Part shown: one piece after another, positions 1 through 5,336 of the stretch
How the letters are laid out: every line of letters starts with the position of its first letter
How positions within the stretch are numbered: the stretch's first letter is position 1
Assembly: GCA_021814085.1 (NCBI GenBank)
Contig: JAKAJA010000037.1
Location: 1 to 10,305, forward strand
From: Acidobacteriota bacterium
GTDB lineage: Bacteria > Acidobacteriota > UBA4820 > DSQY01
DNA length: 10,305 nucleotides
Reading direction: 5' to 3'
Position numbers and translations under genes: made by a program
Notes under the pieces: model-generated
What the model was told of the DNA's origin: nothing
The model's database searches: none
The model's input: the letters and a program-made list of their open reading frames with translations, nothing else

Positions 1-234
1 ATGAACCGGGTAAGAACAGGTACCAGGGCCGCCACGATGGCTCGGGAGGCGCTCGTGAACATGGGCGTACCCGTAGCCAGGGCGGCGTTGGGCAACCGCA
101 TGGCGTATGCCGAAGCGGCCCTCGCCCATAAACCGGTCGCCCTGTACGCCCCCAGAAACCCCGCTGCCAACGAGACGCTAGCTCTCGCCAGGGAGGTTGG
201 AAAACTCATCAAGGTGGAGGTGATTCGTGGGTAA
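1..234 (+). CDS. parA: ParA-type partition ATPase, C-terminal part (gene starts outside the window)
   Basis: The visible 77 residues match the end of plasmid ParA/Soj-type Walker ATPases. They run from an N-R-V-R-x-G-T-R stretch, through a helix and a short G-x-R-x-A-Y-A-E-A segment (about residues 31-38), to a Y-A-P-x-N-P-A-A-N-E-T motif followed by the terminal helix. The Walker A, A' and B motifs must lie upstream of base 1. The ATG at position 1 is therefore almost certainly an internal methionine and not the start. ParA proteins bind ATP and nucleoid DNA and move plasmid copies apart with a centromere-binding partner. The next gene starts inside this one (8-bp overlap) and encodes such a candidate partner. 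Family assignment is from remembered pattern, not a search. Confidence 0.8.
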   Translation: MNRVRTGTRAATMAREALVNMGVPVARAALGNRMAYAEAALAHKPVALYAPRNPAANETLALAREVGKLIKVEVIRG

Positions 235-511
235 GAAACTCGATTGGGGCTCCACGCTAAAGGACGCCCTGGAGCAGCCTGGGCCACAGGCGACCGAGTC
301 CAAAGAGCCGGTCCATCGGCCTGCCCTATTCCCCAGCGCGGAGCCTGAGCCCTGGAAGAAGGTTCAGCTCGGTACCTATGTGCGTCCGGCCGTCCACAAG
401 GCTCTCAAGGAGCTAGCCGAGCGCCGATCCCGCGAACTGGGCAGGAGAATAACCATGACAGACCTCTTGGACGAGGCCCTTGCGGAATACCTTGAGAAGC
501 GCCTAGCCTAA
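227..511 (+). CDS. Ribbon-helix-helix centromere-binding partner of ParA (ParB/ParG-like)
   Basis: This is a 94-aa protein. Its N-terminal 45 residues are polar and proline-rich, probably a flexible tail. Residues 46-93 have the ribbon-helix-helix layout: a short strand (VQLGTYV), a helix from about 53 to 69, a turn at L-G-R-R, and a second helix from about 77 to 92. It starts with GTG at 227, overlaps the end of parA by 8 bp, and has a GGTGGAGG ribosome site a few bases upstream, so the two genes are translationally coupled. In plasmids with a small RHH protein next to ParA, this protein normally binds the centromere and represses the par promoter, while its flexible tail stimulates ParA. 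That role here is inferred from position and fold. Confidence 0.72.
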   Translation: MGKKLDWGSTLKDALEQPGPQATESKEPVHRPALFPSAEPEPWKKVQLGTYVRPAVHKALKELAERRSRELGRRITMTDLLDEALAEYLEKRLA

Positions 512-583
512 GCTAGAAGCCGACCCAGTGCAGAGAACAAACGGCCCCGAATCTCTTCTCAATGGCTCGCGGAGGAGACCGTA

Positions 584-1552
584 ATGGACGAGAAGGATCC
601 CAAGGCGAACCCGGCGGTCCCCTCAACCTCCCCCCCGATAAAACCAGCCAGGTCCCCGCAGAAACGCGAGGCCGCGGCGATTCATCGCCAACTGCGCCTC
701 TTAGATGTGCTACAAAATGGCGACGAGCAAGAACTTCTCATTACAGCCCAGGCTCTTATCCTGTGTGGCCTCCCCTACAAGCCCCAAACAGGCGCCCATT
801 ACCAGCGGCAAGCCAAGACCGCCCGCGGCCTTGTCCGGTTGACCGTGAGCGCGCTGGATCCCGAGACGCCCCTGCCCTTCGGGAAGGACCGCGTCACGCT
901 CGCCTGGCTTACAACAAAGGCCATACAGACCGGGAACCCAGTTGTTGAGTGGGATTCGGCATCGGAGTTCTTCGAGCTCTTCGGTCTTAGCCGGGACGGG
1001 CGCACCTACCGCGCGTTCTGGGAAAGCTGGAAGCGTCTCGCGAAGGCGGCATTTCTCGTTGAGGTCGTGCGCACTGGTCAAGACTCCGGGCGCGTGGCCC
1101 CTATCCTTGAGCGGTGGGATCTTCCTACCATCCGCGCCCGCCGAACCGAGCAGCCTGGCCTTGTGCTTTTACCCAGCATGAGATACGGCGTGGAGCTTGG
1201 TAGAACCCTCTGGGGCCACTTGAGGGTCCACCCCGTCCCATTACCGCTTGCAGTCATGCGGGAGTTCCAGGATGAGCCAAAAGCATGGGACTTCGTGGCC
1301 TTCGTGACTTGGCGGTCCTATCTGTGCCAGCAGGTGGACGGCATTGCCCGGATTTCATGGCGGGACTTGGTACAGCAGCTGGGAAGCCAGGATAAAGACC
1401 ACAAGCGACTCAGAAAGACCCTTAAGAATATTCTAGGGCGTCTTCGCCTTGCGTGGCCTCAGGTCCGGGTAACCTTTCTAGCCGGCGGTGTACTGGAGGT
1501 CCGCCCTCCCACACGCGGGATTCTCCCCGTAAAGGGCCATGCGGAATCGTGA
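584..1552 (+). CDS. repA: Plasmid replication initiator, RepA_C family
   Basis: This is a 322-aa protein with a charged, proline-rich N-terminus (about 1-30). The body carries the signature block of plasmid RepA_C proteins (Pfam PF04796): Y-x-R-Q-A-K-T-A-R near 73-81, L-T-V-S-A-L-D-P-E-T-P-L-P-F-G-K-D-R near 86-103, a helix near 105-115, and S-A-S-E-F-F-E-L-F-G near 126-135 followed by a helix to about 155. These proteins bind iterons at the origin and load the host helicase. The start is ATG 584 because GGAGGAG lies at 571-577, six bases upstream. The gene sits 72 bp after the partition genes, and three 23-bp iterons lie about 70 bp after its stop. That places the likely origin downstream of the gene. 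The C-terminal third is less recognisable and probably forms a winged-helix DNA-binding part. Confidence 0.82.
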   Translation: MDEKDPKANPAVPSTSPPIKPARSPQKREAAAIHRQLRLLDVLQNGDEQELLITAQALILCGLPYKPQTGAHYQRQAKTARGLVRLTVSALDPETPLPFGKDRVTLAWLTTKAIQTGNPVVEWDSASEFFELFGLSRDGRTYRAFWESWKRLAKAAFLVEVVRTGQDSGRVAPILERWDLPTIRARRTEQPGLVLLPSMRYGVELGRTLWGHLRVHPVPLPLAVMREFQDEPKAWDFVAFVTWRSYLCQQVDGIARISWRDLVQQLGSQDKDHKRLRKTLKNILGRLRLAWPQVRVTFLAGGVLEVRPPTRGILPVKGHAES

Positions 1553-1620
1553 GCTTTCATGCCCCACTTTCAAAGATTCGGTTGCTGTTGAAAACTCTGT
1601 GCGTCTGAGAAGTTTTCCAC

Positions 1621-1689
1621 GTGAATCTGTGCCCCCCCTTTTCGTGAATCTGTGCCCCCCCTTTTCGTGAATCTGTGCCCCCCCCCCCT
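1621..1689 (+). repeat. Three 23-bp iterons (candidate RepA-binding sites)
   Basis: A 23-bp unit, GTGAATCTGTG followed by a run of C, TTTT and C, repeats head to tail at 1621, 1644 and 1667. The first two copies are identical. The third ends in a longer C run and then TA. A degenerate copy (ACTCTGTGC) is visible near 1594-1602. Spacing of 23 bp keeps the copies nearly two helical turns apart, as in iteron plasmids. Their position just after repA supports binding by that protein. TTTTCCAC at 1613-1620 abuts the first copy and differs from the start of a DnaA box (TTATCCAC) at one base. Confidence 0.8.
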
Positions 1690-1752
1690 AAAAATAGTCT
1701 CGTAACCACCTTAGTCTTCTTGGTCCTCCATGTGAGTGTCCACTCCTTCATA

Positions 1753-1784
1753 TAGTTCTTTTCATGTAGTTCTTTTCATGTAGT
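1753..1784 (+). repeat. AT-rich 14-bp tandem repeat (possible unwinding element)
   Basis: The 14-mer TAGTTCTTTTCATG occurs at 1753-1766 and 1767-1780, and TAGT begins a third copy at 1781. Short AT-rich tandem repeats beside iterons commonly form the strand-opening element of plasmid origins, and this patch stands out against GC-rich surroundings. The role is inferred from position. Confidence 0.5.
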
Positions 1785-1969
1785 AAGCGGCCACTGCCAG
1801 TGGAAAACCCTAGCTCTACCCCCGCGCCTCTCTGGCGGGGTGCCGGGCCTCCGGCCCTTGGAAAAGGGCCGTCCTGATGGAAAGCCCTTCGGGCTTCCCA
1901 CAGGACTAAGGCCTTCGGCCTTACCCTTTCCCACACCCCTTCCAGAGCGACGCGTACGAAGGGAGAAAC

Positions 1970-2140
1970 ATGAATATAAAATCAAGGAGATACACTAACA
2001 AACCCATTTGAAGCTTATGCTGCAAGCGTTAAGTTTGCGCATATGCGGAGAGGAGGCATAGAGGATCCCCCCGGGGCCTTCCCGCCTATACCCAGCAACC
2101 GCCTTACTTTCTCCCCAGCCTCTCGCCGAGAATATACCTA
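1970..2140 (+). pseudogene. Possible small ORF, 5' part, interrupted by the insertion element
   Basis: A reading frame open from 1980 runs through 2140 and enters the insertion element. It includes N-P-F-E-A-Y-A-A-S-V-K-F-A-H-M and later R-R-E-Y-T-Y, encoded by the 14-bp repeat. Removing the element and one repeat copy continues the same frame at 3531 to the stop at 3586-3588 (S-G-V-R-S-P-Q-R-K-R-P, ending G-R-N-G). An ATG at 1970 with GGGAGA upstream is in another frame and stops after 13 codons. Starting there would require one frameshift. The only in-frame ATG is at 2043 and has no clear ribosome site. This may be a small basic protein destroyed by the insertion, or a chance open frame. 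Confidence 0.3.
2127..2140 (+). repeat. Left 14-bp direct repeat flanking the insertion element
   Basis: CGAGAATATACCTA here is identical to 3517-3530. The match stops exactly at both ends: GC precedes it on the left and CA on the right, and the following bases differ. The two copies abut the TG...CA termini of the element, which is the arrangement of a target-site duplication. Confidence 0.8.
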
Positions 2141-2204
2141 TGATGCGCCCCTGATTTCTTTGGACACGAAGTAGGGTTTACTGGAGCTGTCCGAGGAGAT
2201 CGAA

Positions 2205-2585
2205 ATGGATGAGCGAGAGGACATGAAGGTTGGGACGATGCCCGGGGACGCGGAAGGAGGCCGTAGGCCGACTGGAGCGGCACCGGGCGCGGCGCCGGTG
2301 AAGCGGTGGACGGCAGCGCGGAAGCAGGAGGTCGTCCTCCGGCTGCTGCGGGGCGAGACGCTGGAGGCGGTGAGCCGCGACGTGGGGCAGCCACAGTACC
2401 GGATTGCGGAGTGGCGAGACCGGGTTGTGATGGGGATCCCTGCCCTGTTGCACGAAGGCCCAGGGGACGGCCGGGAGGAGGCGCTGAAGGAGGCCCGCCG
2501 GAAGATCGGCGACCTGCTGATGGAGATTGAGCTGCTAAAAAAAAGCCCGACAAAGCCGCGAAGGCGGCGCGGGTGGAAACCGTGA
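2205..2585 (+). CDS. IS3-family transposase OrfA (DNA-binding subunit)
   Basis: This is a 126-aa protein. After a disordered N-terminus of about 30 residues, residues 33-75 form a helix-turn-helix: K-R-W-T-A-A-R-K-Q-E-V-V then E-A-V-S-R-D-V and Y-R-I-A-E-W-R-D. From about 85 to 111 a charged helix (EEALKEARRKIGDLLMEIEL) looks like the leucine-zipper oligomerization helix of IS3 OrfA proteins. The ATG at 2205 has GAGGAG at about 2190-2196. The frame reaches the A8-G run at codons for L-L-K-K, where a -1 slip would fuse it to OrfB. Without slippage the tail is a basic R-R-R-R-G-W-K-P. OrfA alone normally binds the inverted repeats and limits transposition. Confidence 0.85.
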   Translation: MDEREDMKVGTMPGDAEGGRRPTGAAPGAAPVKRWTAARKQEVVLRLLRGETLEAVSRDVGQPQYRIAEWRDRVVMGIPALLHEGPGDGREEALKEARRKIGDLLMEIELLKKSPTKPRRRRGWKP

Positions 2586-3481
2586 GCCAGGAGATGTCCC
2601 CTGCAACCGGCCGTCCTTACGGGGTGAAGAGGGTCTGCGCCGCCTGGGAGGCGCCCCGCTCCACCGTCTATCTCCGCCGGAAGCAGACCCAGGCAGCGCT
2701 GCCGGACCGCCCCTCTGGGCGCAAGCGCGGGCCCAAGGCGCCGCTCTCGGACCCGGATCTCCTGGCGATGATCCGCGCCTACCTGGAGGCCTCGCCCTTC
2801 GCCGGCGAGGGCCACCGCAAGGTCTACGCCCACCTGAAGATCGTGAAGGGCGTGCGCACCAGCCGCACCCGCGTGCTCAGGCTCATGCGCGAGCATGCGC
2901 TGCTCTCGCCGTACCGGCACGGTGCCTTCGTTCCGGAGCACAACGGCACCATCACCACGAGCGCCCCCAATCTTCTCTGGGGCACGGACGGCTTCCGCGT
3001 CCAGACCGTCGAGGAGGGCTGGGTGTGGGGCTTCATCGCGGTGGACCACTTCAACGCCGAGTGCGTCGGCTTCCACGTCTGCAAGGACGGCACCCGCTTC
3101 AACGCCCTGGAGCCCGTGAGGATGGGCCTGGAACGCATCTTCGGCTCCACCGGGAAGGACGCCGCCCTTGGCCTCGTCCTGCGCATGGACCACGGGTGCC
3201 AGTACACCAGCGACCACTTCCTGAACCAGATCGCCTACTGGGGCATCGCCCAAAGCTTCTCCTTCGTCGCACAGCCCCAGGGCAACGGCATCGCCGAGCG
3301 CTTCATCAAGACCCTCAAGCAGCAGGCCATCTACGGCCGAGTCTTCCGAAACGCCCACGAGGTCTACCAGGCCGTCGCAGAGCTCGTGCACGACTACAAC
3401 CACCACTGGCGCATCGAGCGCCTCCGCTTCCTCACCCCGGCCGAGGCACGACACCTCGCCCTCAACCAGGAGGCCGCCTGA
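2573..3481 (+). CDS. IS3-family transposase OrfB (DDE integrase domain)
   Basis: This is a 302-aa protein (GTG at 2573), probably made mainly as an OrfA-OrfB fusion by -1 frameshifting at 2537-2545. In that case the fusion reads L-L-K-K-K-P-D-K-A-A before joining this frame. Residues 1-60 carry the HTH_21-like lead (Y-G-V-K-R-V-C and S-T-V-Y), residues 61-125 a helical part with G-H-R-K-V-Y, and residues 130-290 the integrase core. The catalytic residues are D139 (G-T-D-G-F), D206 (M-D-H-G-C-Q-Y) and E242 (G-N-G-I-A-E-R-F), with 35 residues between the last two as expected for D(35)E. After E242 the I-K-T-L-K-Q segment is also typical. No truncation is seen, so the enzyme looks functional. 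Confidence 0.93.
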   Translation: METVSQEMSPATGRPYGVKRVCAAWEAPRSTVYLRRKQTQAALPDRPSGRKRGPKAPLSDPDLLAMIRAYLEASPFAGEGHRKVYAHLKIVKGVRTSRTRVLRLMREHALLSPYRHGAFVPEHNGTITTSAPNLLWGTDGFRVQTVEEGWVWGFIAVDHFNAECVGFHVCKDGTRFNALEPVRMGLERIFGSTGKDAALGLVLRMDHGCQYTSDHFLNQIAYWGIAQSFSFVAQPQGNGIAERFIKTLKQQAIYGRVFRNAHEVYQAVAELVHDYNHHWRIERLRFLTPAEARHLALNQEAA

Positions 3482-3516
3482 TGCTAAACTGTGTCCAAAC
3501 AATCAGGGGCAGAACA

Positions 3517-3530
3517 CGAGAATATACCTA
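3517..3530 (+). repeat. Right 14-bp direct repeat flanking the insertion element
   Basis: This is the second copy of CGAGAATATACCTA, immediately after the CA terminus of the element. It encodes R-E-Y-T-Y in the same frame as the left copy. Confidence 0.8.
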
Positions 3531-3588
3531 CAGCGGTGTCCGGTCTCCACAACGGAAACGACCGAACATAGGGGGCAGAAATGGATAG
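3531..3588 (+). pseudogene. 3' part of the small ORF split by the insertion element
   Basis: This frame continues that of 1980-2140 after conceptual removal of the element. It codes for a basic tail ending R-P-N-I-G-G-R-N-G and stops at 3586-3588, overlapping the start of the following membrane peptide gene. Its status as a gene remnant depends on the reality of the 5' part. Confidence 0.28.
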
Positions 3589-3739
3589 CAATACCTTCCT
3601 GCTCGCCCTGGTTCTCCTCGCGATCCTCCTCGATCCACGCGGCCGAGTGGGCACTCGCAGGGGAGAGCAGGGCACCATGCTGATGGTAAGTAGGTCCGGT
3701 AGGTCAGCCGGGGGAGGAATCCTCCCCCGAATGCATTAA
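3581..3739 (+). CDS. Small single-pass membrane peptide, function unknown
   Basis: This is a 52-residue ORF with ATG at 3581 and GGGGG at 3571-3575, a good distance for a ribosome site. Residues 6-17 (FLLALVLLAILL) are strongly hydrophobic and followed by D-P-R-G-R, giving a short N-terminal membrane segment. The rest is basic and glycine/serine rich (R-R-G-E-Q, S-R-S-G-R-S-A-G-G-G), with no domain I recognise. A hairpin (CGGGGGAGG/CCTCCCCCG, 3709-3729) falls inside its 3' end. A terminator-like hairpin begins at its stop codon. The insertion element lies 64 bp upstream and may have cut the original promoter or lead gene. It could be a small toxin-like or membrane-modulating peptide, but nothing specific supports that. 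Confidence 0.45.
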   Translation: MDSNTFLLALVLLAILLDPRGRVGTRRGEQGTMLMVSRSGRSAGGGILPRMH

Positions 3740-3760
3740 GGCCCCGGTCTCCCGGGGCCT
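3739..3760 (+). terminator. Strong GC-rich hairpin, likely terminator
   Basis: A perfect 9-bp stem, AGGCCCCGG and CCGGGGCCT, with a TCTC loop starts at the stop codon of the membrane peptide gene. There is no T-run after it, so it would work poorly as a classical intrinsic terminator, but position and stability fit an end of transcription. Confidence 0.5.
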
Positions 3761-4083
3761 CACGGTAGCCTAGCCTATCTCACGCATCTGCATTATAGGC
3801 TCCACCCCTCTGCGCCGCAACCCTCCCATGAGGATGCGAACCTTGACCCGCACGTGGCGCACGCGGTCGGCGTGTCCGTCCCAACCTTATACCGCTGGCT
3901 TCCAGCTTCGGCCAGAGCCTAGCGTGGCCCGTGTCCTGGGCAAAATACTAAGCCTCCCCTCTTTCGTCAAACCTGGGGCATTCTAGGGGGCCGTTTTAAG
4001 ATGGGAGTCCTTAGCGTACGTAAATTTCCGTTTGGTGGGGCGACCCCTTCTTGAGGAGCGGCGGCCTTGATTTTTATGCACAC
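3761..4083. other. Gene-poor stretch with a short helix-turn-helix-like coding tag
   Basis: No complete gene is convincing here. On the plus strand at 3845-3922 one frame reads H-V-A-H-A-V-G-V-S-V-P-T-L-Y-R-W-L before a stop, which resembles the recognition helix of a helix-turn-helix regulator or transposase. No start or remaining domain is attached, so it may be a remnant or chance. The end of the region leads into the brnTA promoter. Confidence 0.35.
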
Positions 4084-4104
4084 TATACTTACACTGTAGG
4101 TATG
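4084..4104 (+). promoter_or_regulatory. brnTA -10 box and overlapping 21-bp imperfect palindrome (operator)
   Basis: TATACT at 4084-4089 is a good -10 box but has no -35 at normal spacing. It forms the left edge of a palindrome centred at 4094. Eight of the ten base pairs of the arms match, including TACACTGTA at the core. The right arm ends on the brnT start codon. BrnA proteins autorepress their operon, so this dyad is the natural candidate operator. Transcription from the -10 would start about 5 bases before the ATG, giving an almost leaderless message. Confidence 0.55.
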
Positions 4105-4398
4105 GCTGCGCTGAGATTTGTGTGGGATCCGGCGAAAGGAAGGGCCAATCTTCGGAAGCACGGGGTTGCTTTTGAAGAAGCCGTCACGGTCTTTGTGGAT
4201 GAAAGAGGTCTCTTGTTGGCTGATCCGGATCACTCCGAGACGGAGGAACGATTCCTCCTTCTGGGGATCAGTTCGTCTCTGCGAGCGCTGGTTGTGATAC
4301 ACGTCTATCGCGAGGCGGAGGAGGAGATTCGGATCATTTCCGCGCGCAAGGCGACCCCACGGGAAGAGCGTACGTACGCTGAAAGGTGGGAGCGATGA
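4102..4398 (+). CDS. brnT: BrnT-family ribonuclease toxin of a type II toxin-antitoxin system
   Basis: This 98-aa protein has the BrnT pattern from end to end. It opens with F-V-W-D-P-A-K-G-R-A-N-L-R-K-H-G-V-A-F-E-E-A (6-27), then D-P-D-H-S (41-45), E-E-R-F-L-L-L-G (48-55), L-V-V-I-H-V-Y (63-69) and the C-terminal R-I-I-S-A-R-K-A-T-P-R-E-E-R-x-Y (77-92). BrnT has a RelE-like fold and cuts RNA to block translation until bound by BrnA. An upstream TTG (4051) extends the frame, but ATG 4102 matches where the family begins, directly after the -10 box and operator dyad. The toxin gene comes first and the antitoxin gene overlaps its stop, the usual BrnTA order. Confidence 0.93.
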   Translation: MAALRFVWDPAKGRANLRKHGVAFEEAVTVFVDERGLLLADPDHSETEERFLLLGISSSLRALVVIHVYREAEEEIRIISARKATPREERTYAERWER

Positions 4399-4667
4399 GA
4401 GCCGAGTATGATTTTTCCAAGGCTCGTCCGAACCCGTACGTGAAGCGGCTGAAGAAGCAGATCACGATCCGGCTCGACGAATTCACGGTGGGGTACTTCA
4501 AATCGCTGTCGGAGGAAGCCGGGATTCCGTATCAGACGCTGATCAATCTGTACCTCCGGGATTGCGCGGGGCAGCGGCGGGAGCTCGACTTGGTGTGGCG
4601 CAGTGAGCGCGCACAGCGGCGGCAAGCACGGGTGAAAAAGAGCGGTACGACGCATCCCTCCGCGTAA
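4395..4667 (+). CDS. brnA: BrnA-family antitoxin (ribbon-helix-helix, CopG-like)
   Basis: This is a 90-aa protein. Residues 4-24 carry the BrnA lead, Y-D-F-S-K-A-R-P-N-P-Y and K-K-Q-I-T-I-R-L, a segment that contacts the toxin and gives the RHH strand. It continues into helix D-E-F-T-V-G-Y-F-K-S-L-S-E-E-A-G (28-43) and I-P-Y-Q-T-L-I-N-L-Y-L-R-D-C (44-57). The basic tail (R-R-Q-A-R-V-K-K) is a little longer than usual. It dimerises, masks BrnT and represses the operon through the palindrome at 4084-4104. The start is ATG 4395, which overlaps the brnT stop as ATGA and implies coupled translation. A GTG at 4386 is less likely. Confidence 0.92.
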   Translation: MRAEYDFSKARPNPYVKRLKKQITIRLDEFTVGYFKSLSEEAGIPYQTLINLYLRDCAGQRRELDLVWRSERAQRRQARVKKSGTTHPSA

Positions 4668-4776
4668 CGCTCGCATCATGTCCCTCCACCGGGAAACGGC
4701 TGTAGGTGTAACGCCGCAGCCGGCAGAAAGGGACAGCGATGTTATTTCGAAGCGGCCGGCGGGGATCGCTCTTGTG

Positions 4777-4796
4777 ATAACCGAAGGCACGGTTAT
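4777..4796 (+). promoter_or_regulatory. Perfect inverted repeat touching the start codon of the XRE-RHH gene
   Basis: ATAACCG (4777-4783) and CGGTTAT (4790-4796) are perfect complements separated by 6 bases, AAGGCA. The right arm ends one base before the ATG at 4797. The spacer carries the only candidate ribosome site (AAGG). It could be a protein operator for autoregulation or an RNA hairpin exposing the ribosome site in its loop. Confidence 0.6.
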
Positions 4797-5333
4797 ATGA
4801 CGGACCAACAATTCGGAGAACTGGTGAAGACGGCCAGGATGCGCCGGAAATGGTCGCAAGGCGAGCTTGCCTCCAAAATGAAGGCAATGGGGGTAGAAAT
4901 CTCCCAGGCCAAGGTGAGCGTCATCGAGCGAGGAGCCCAGCCCACCAACCAGGAGATGCGGCGCGCCCTCGTGGAGCTGCTAGAGCTTCCCCCCGGACCC
5001 CCCTCCCCCGGCTCCCCCTCTCCCCCCCAGTCCCTCCCTGTTGTTCAGGAACAACCGCCAGCCCAGGTAGGAGAGGGCACCACTCCTAGCTGGACGCCAC
5101 CTCCCCCCAGGGCCAGCCGCCGGGGGCGGCGGGCCACGCTTCCCGTGAGCGTCGCGGACCTCCCCCGTACCACGCTCTACCTGGAGCACTCCACGAAGCG
5201 GCTCCTGGACGCGGCGGCGCGTGTCACCGGCCGGCCGGCGTACAAACTCCTAGCGGAGGGCTTCTTGGAATGGCTGGAGCGATTACCACAGGAGGAACAG
5301 CGCCTCATTCACAGCTTTGCGGAGAGGAGCTAG
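4797..5333 (+). CDS. XRE helix-turn-helix / ribbon-helix-helix fusion regulator
   Basis: This is a 178-aa protein with two DNA-binding modules. Residues 6-63 are an XRE/HTH_3 domain: F-G-E-L-V-K-T-A-R-M-R-R-K-W-S-Q-G-E-L-A, then I-S-Q-A-K-V-S-V-I-E-R-G as recognition region. Residues 65-110 form a linker very rich in proline. Residues 124-161 look like a ribbon-helix-helix: strand T-T-L-Y-L-E, helix H-S-T-K-R-L-L-D-A-A-A-R, then P-A-Y-K-L-L-A-E-G-F-L-E-W-L. It heads a compact series of genes with a restriction-modification pair, so it may be an enlarged relative of controller (C) proteins, which are usually about 80 residues and only HTH. A perfect palindrome touches its start. The fold calls are by eye, and the regulatory target is inferred. 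Confidence 0.7.
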   Translation: MTDQQFGELVKTARMRRKWSQGELASKMKAMGVEISQAKVSVIERGAQPTNQEMRRALVELLELPPGPPSPGSPSPPQSLPVVQEQPPAQVGEGTTPSWTPPPPRASRRGRRATLPVSVADLPRTTLYLEHSTKRLLDAAARVTGRPAYKLLAEGFLEWLERLPQEEQRLIHSFAERS

Positions 5334-5336
5334 GTC

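Larger units (their letters stand above)
1553..2126. other. Probable origin region (oriV) with a hairpin array
   Basis: I see no convincing intact gene here. The region holds the DnaA-box-like TTTTCCAC (1613-1620), the iterons, the AT-rich tandem repeat, and then closely packed inverted repeats. These are CCACT/AGTGG (1791-1803), CCCCGC/GCGGGG (1820-1840), GCCGG/CCGGC (1842-1855), GCCCTT/AAGGGC (1854-1869), a long one from GTCCTG to CAGGAC (1871-1906) with an AAGCCC-TTC-GGGCTT core, and TAAGGCC-TTC-GGCCTTA (1907-1923). GTGGAAAA at 1800-1807 is the octamer 1613-1620 on the other strand. A short start-like sequence at 1970 opens the broken reading frame described separately. Replication origin function is inferred. 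Confidence 0.55.
2141..3516 (+). mobile_element. IS3-family insertion sequence, 1376 bp, apparently complete
   Basis: The element starts with TG at 2141 and ends with CA at 3516. Its left end and the reverse complement of its right end share the outer TGxTxxGCCCCTGATT and an inner TTTGGACAC, about 22 of 27 positions with one base of length difference. Inside are orfA and orfB in the IS3 arrangement, with orfB in the -1 frame and an A8-G run (2537-2545) for programmed frameshifting. OrfB has an intact DDE triad, so the copy may be active. The flanking repeat is 14 bp, whereas IS3 elements usually duplicate 3-5 bp. I drew the boundaries from the inverted repeats together with the direct repeats. 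A shorter element starting near 2145 is possible. Confidence 0.85.

Noticed and set aside
562..948. 128-aa plus-strand frame overlapping repA
   Set aside because: It is fully inside repA in another frame, low complexity (P, R, G), and has a worse ribosome site than repA.
1621..1689. Possible CRISPR array from the 23-bp repeats
   Set aside because: The repeats are head to tail without spacers and sit just after a replication gene, which fits iterons.
2138..3502. 454-aa minus-strand open frame across the insertion element
   Set aside because: It lies exactly opposite the transposase genes, is valine/leucine/alanine biased as expected from GC-rich antisense, and has no recognisable domain.
3845..3922. 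Helix-turn-helix-like tag G-V-S-V-P-T-L-Y-R-W-L
   Set aside because: No start codon, ribosome site or remaining domain. It is kept only as a note inside the intergenic entry.
4067..4072. TTGATT as -35 box for brnTA
   Set aside because: Only 11 bases separate it from TATACT, too few for a normal promoter.
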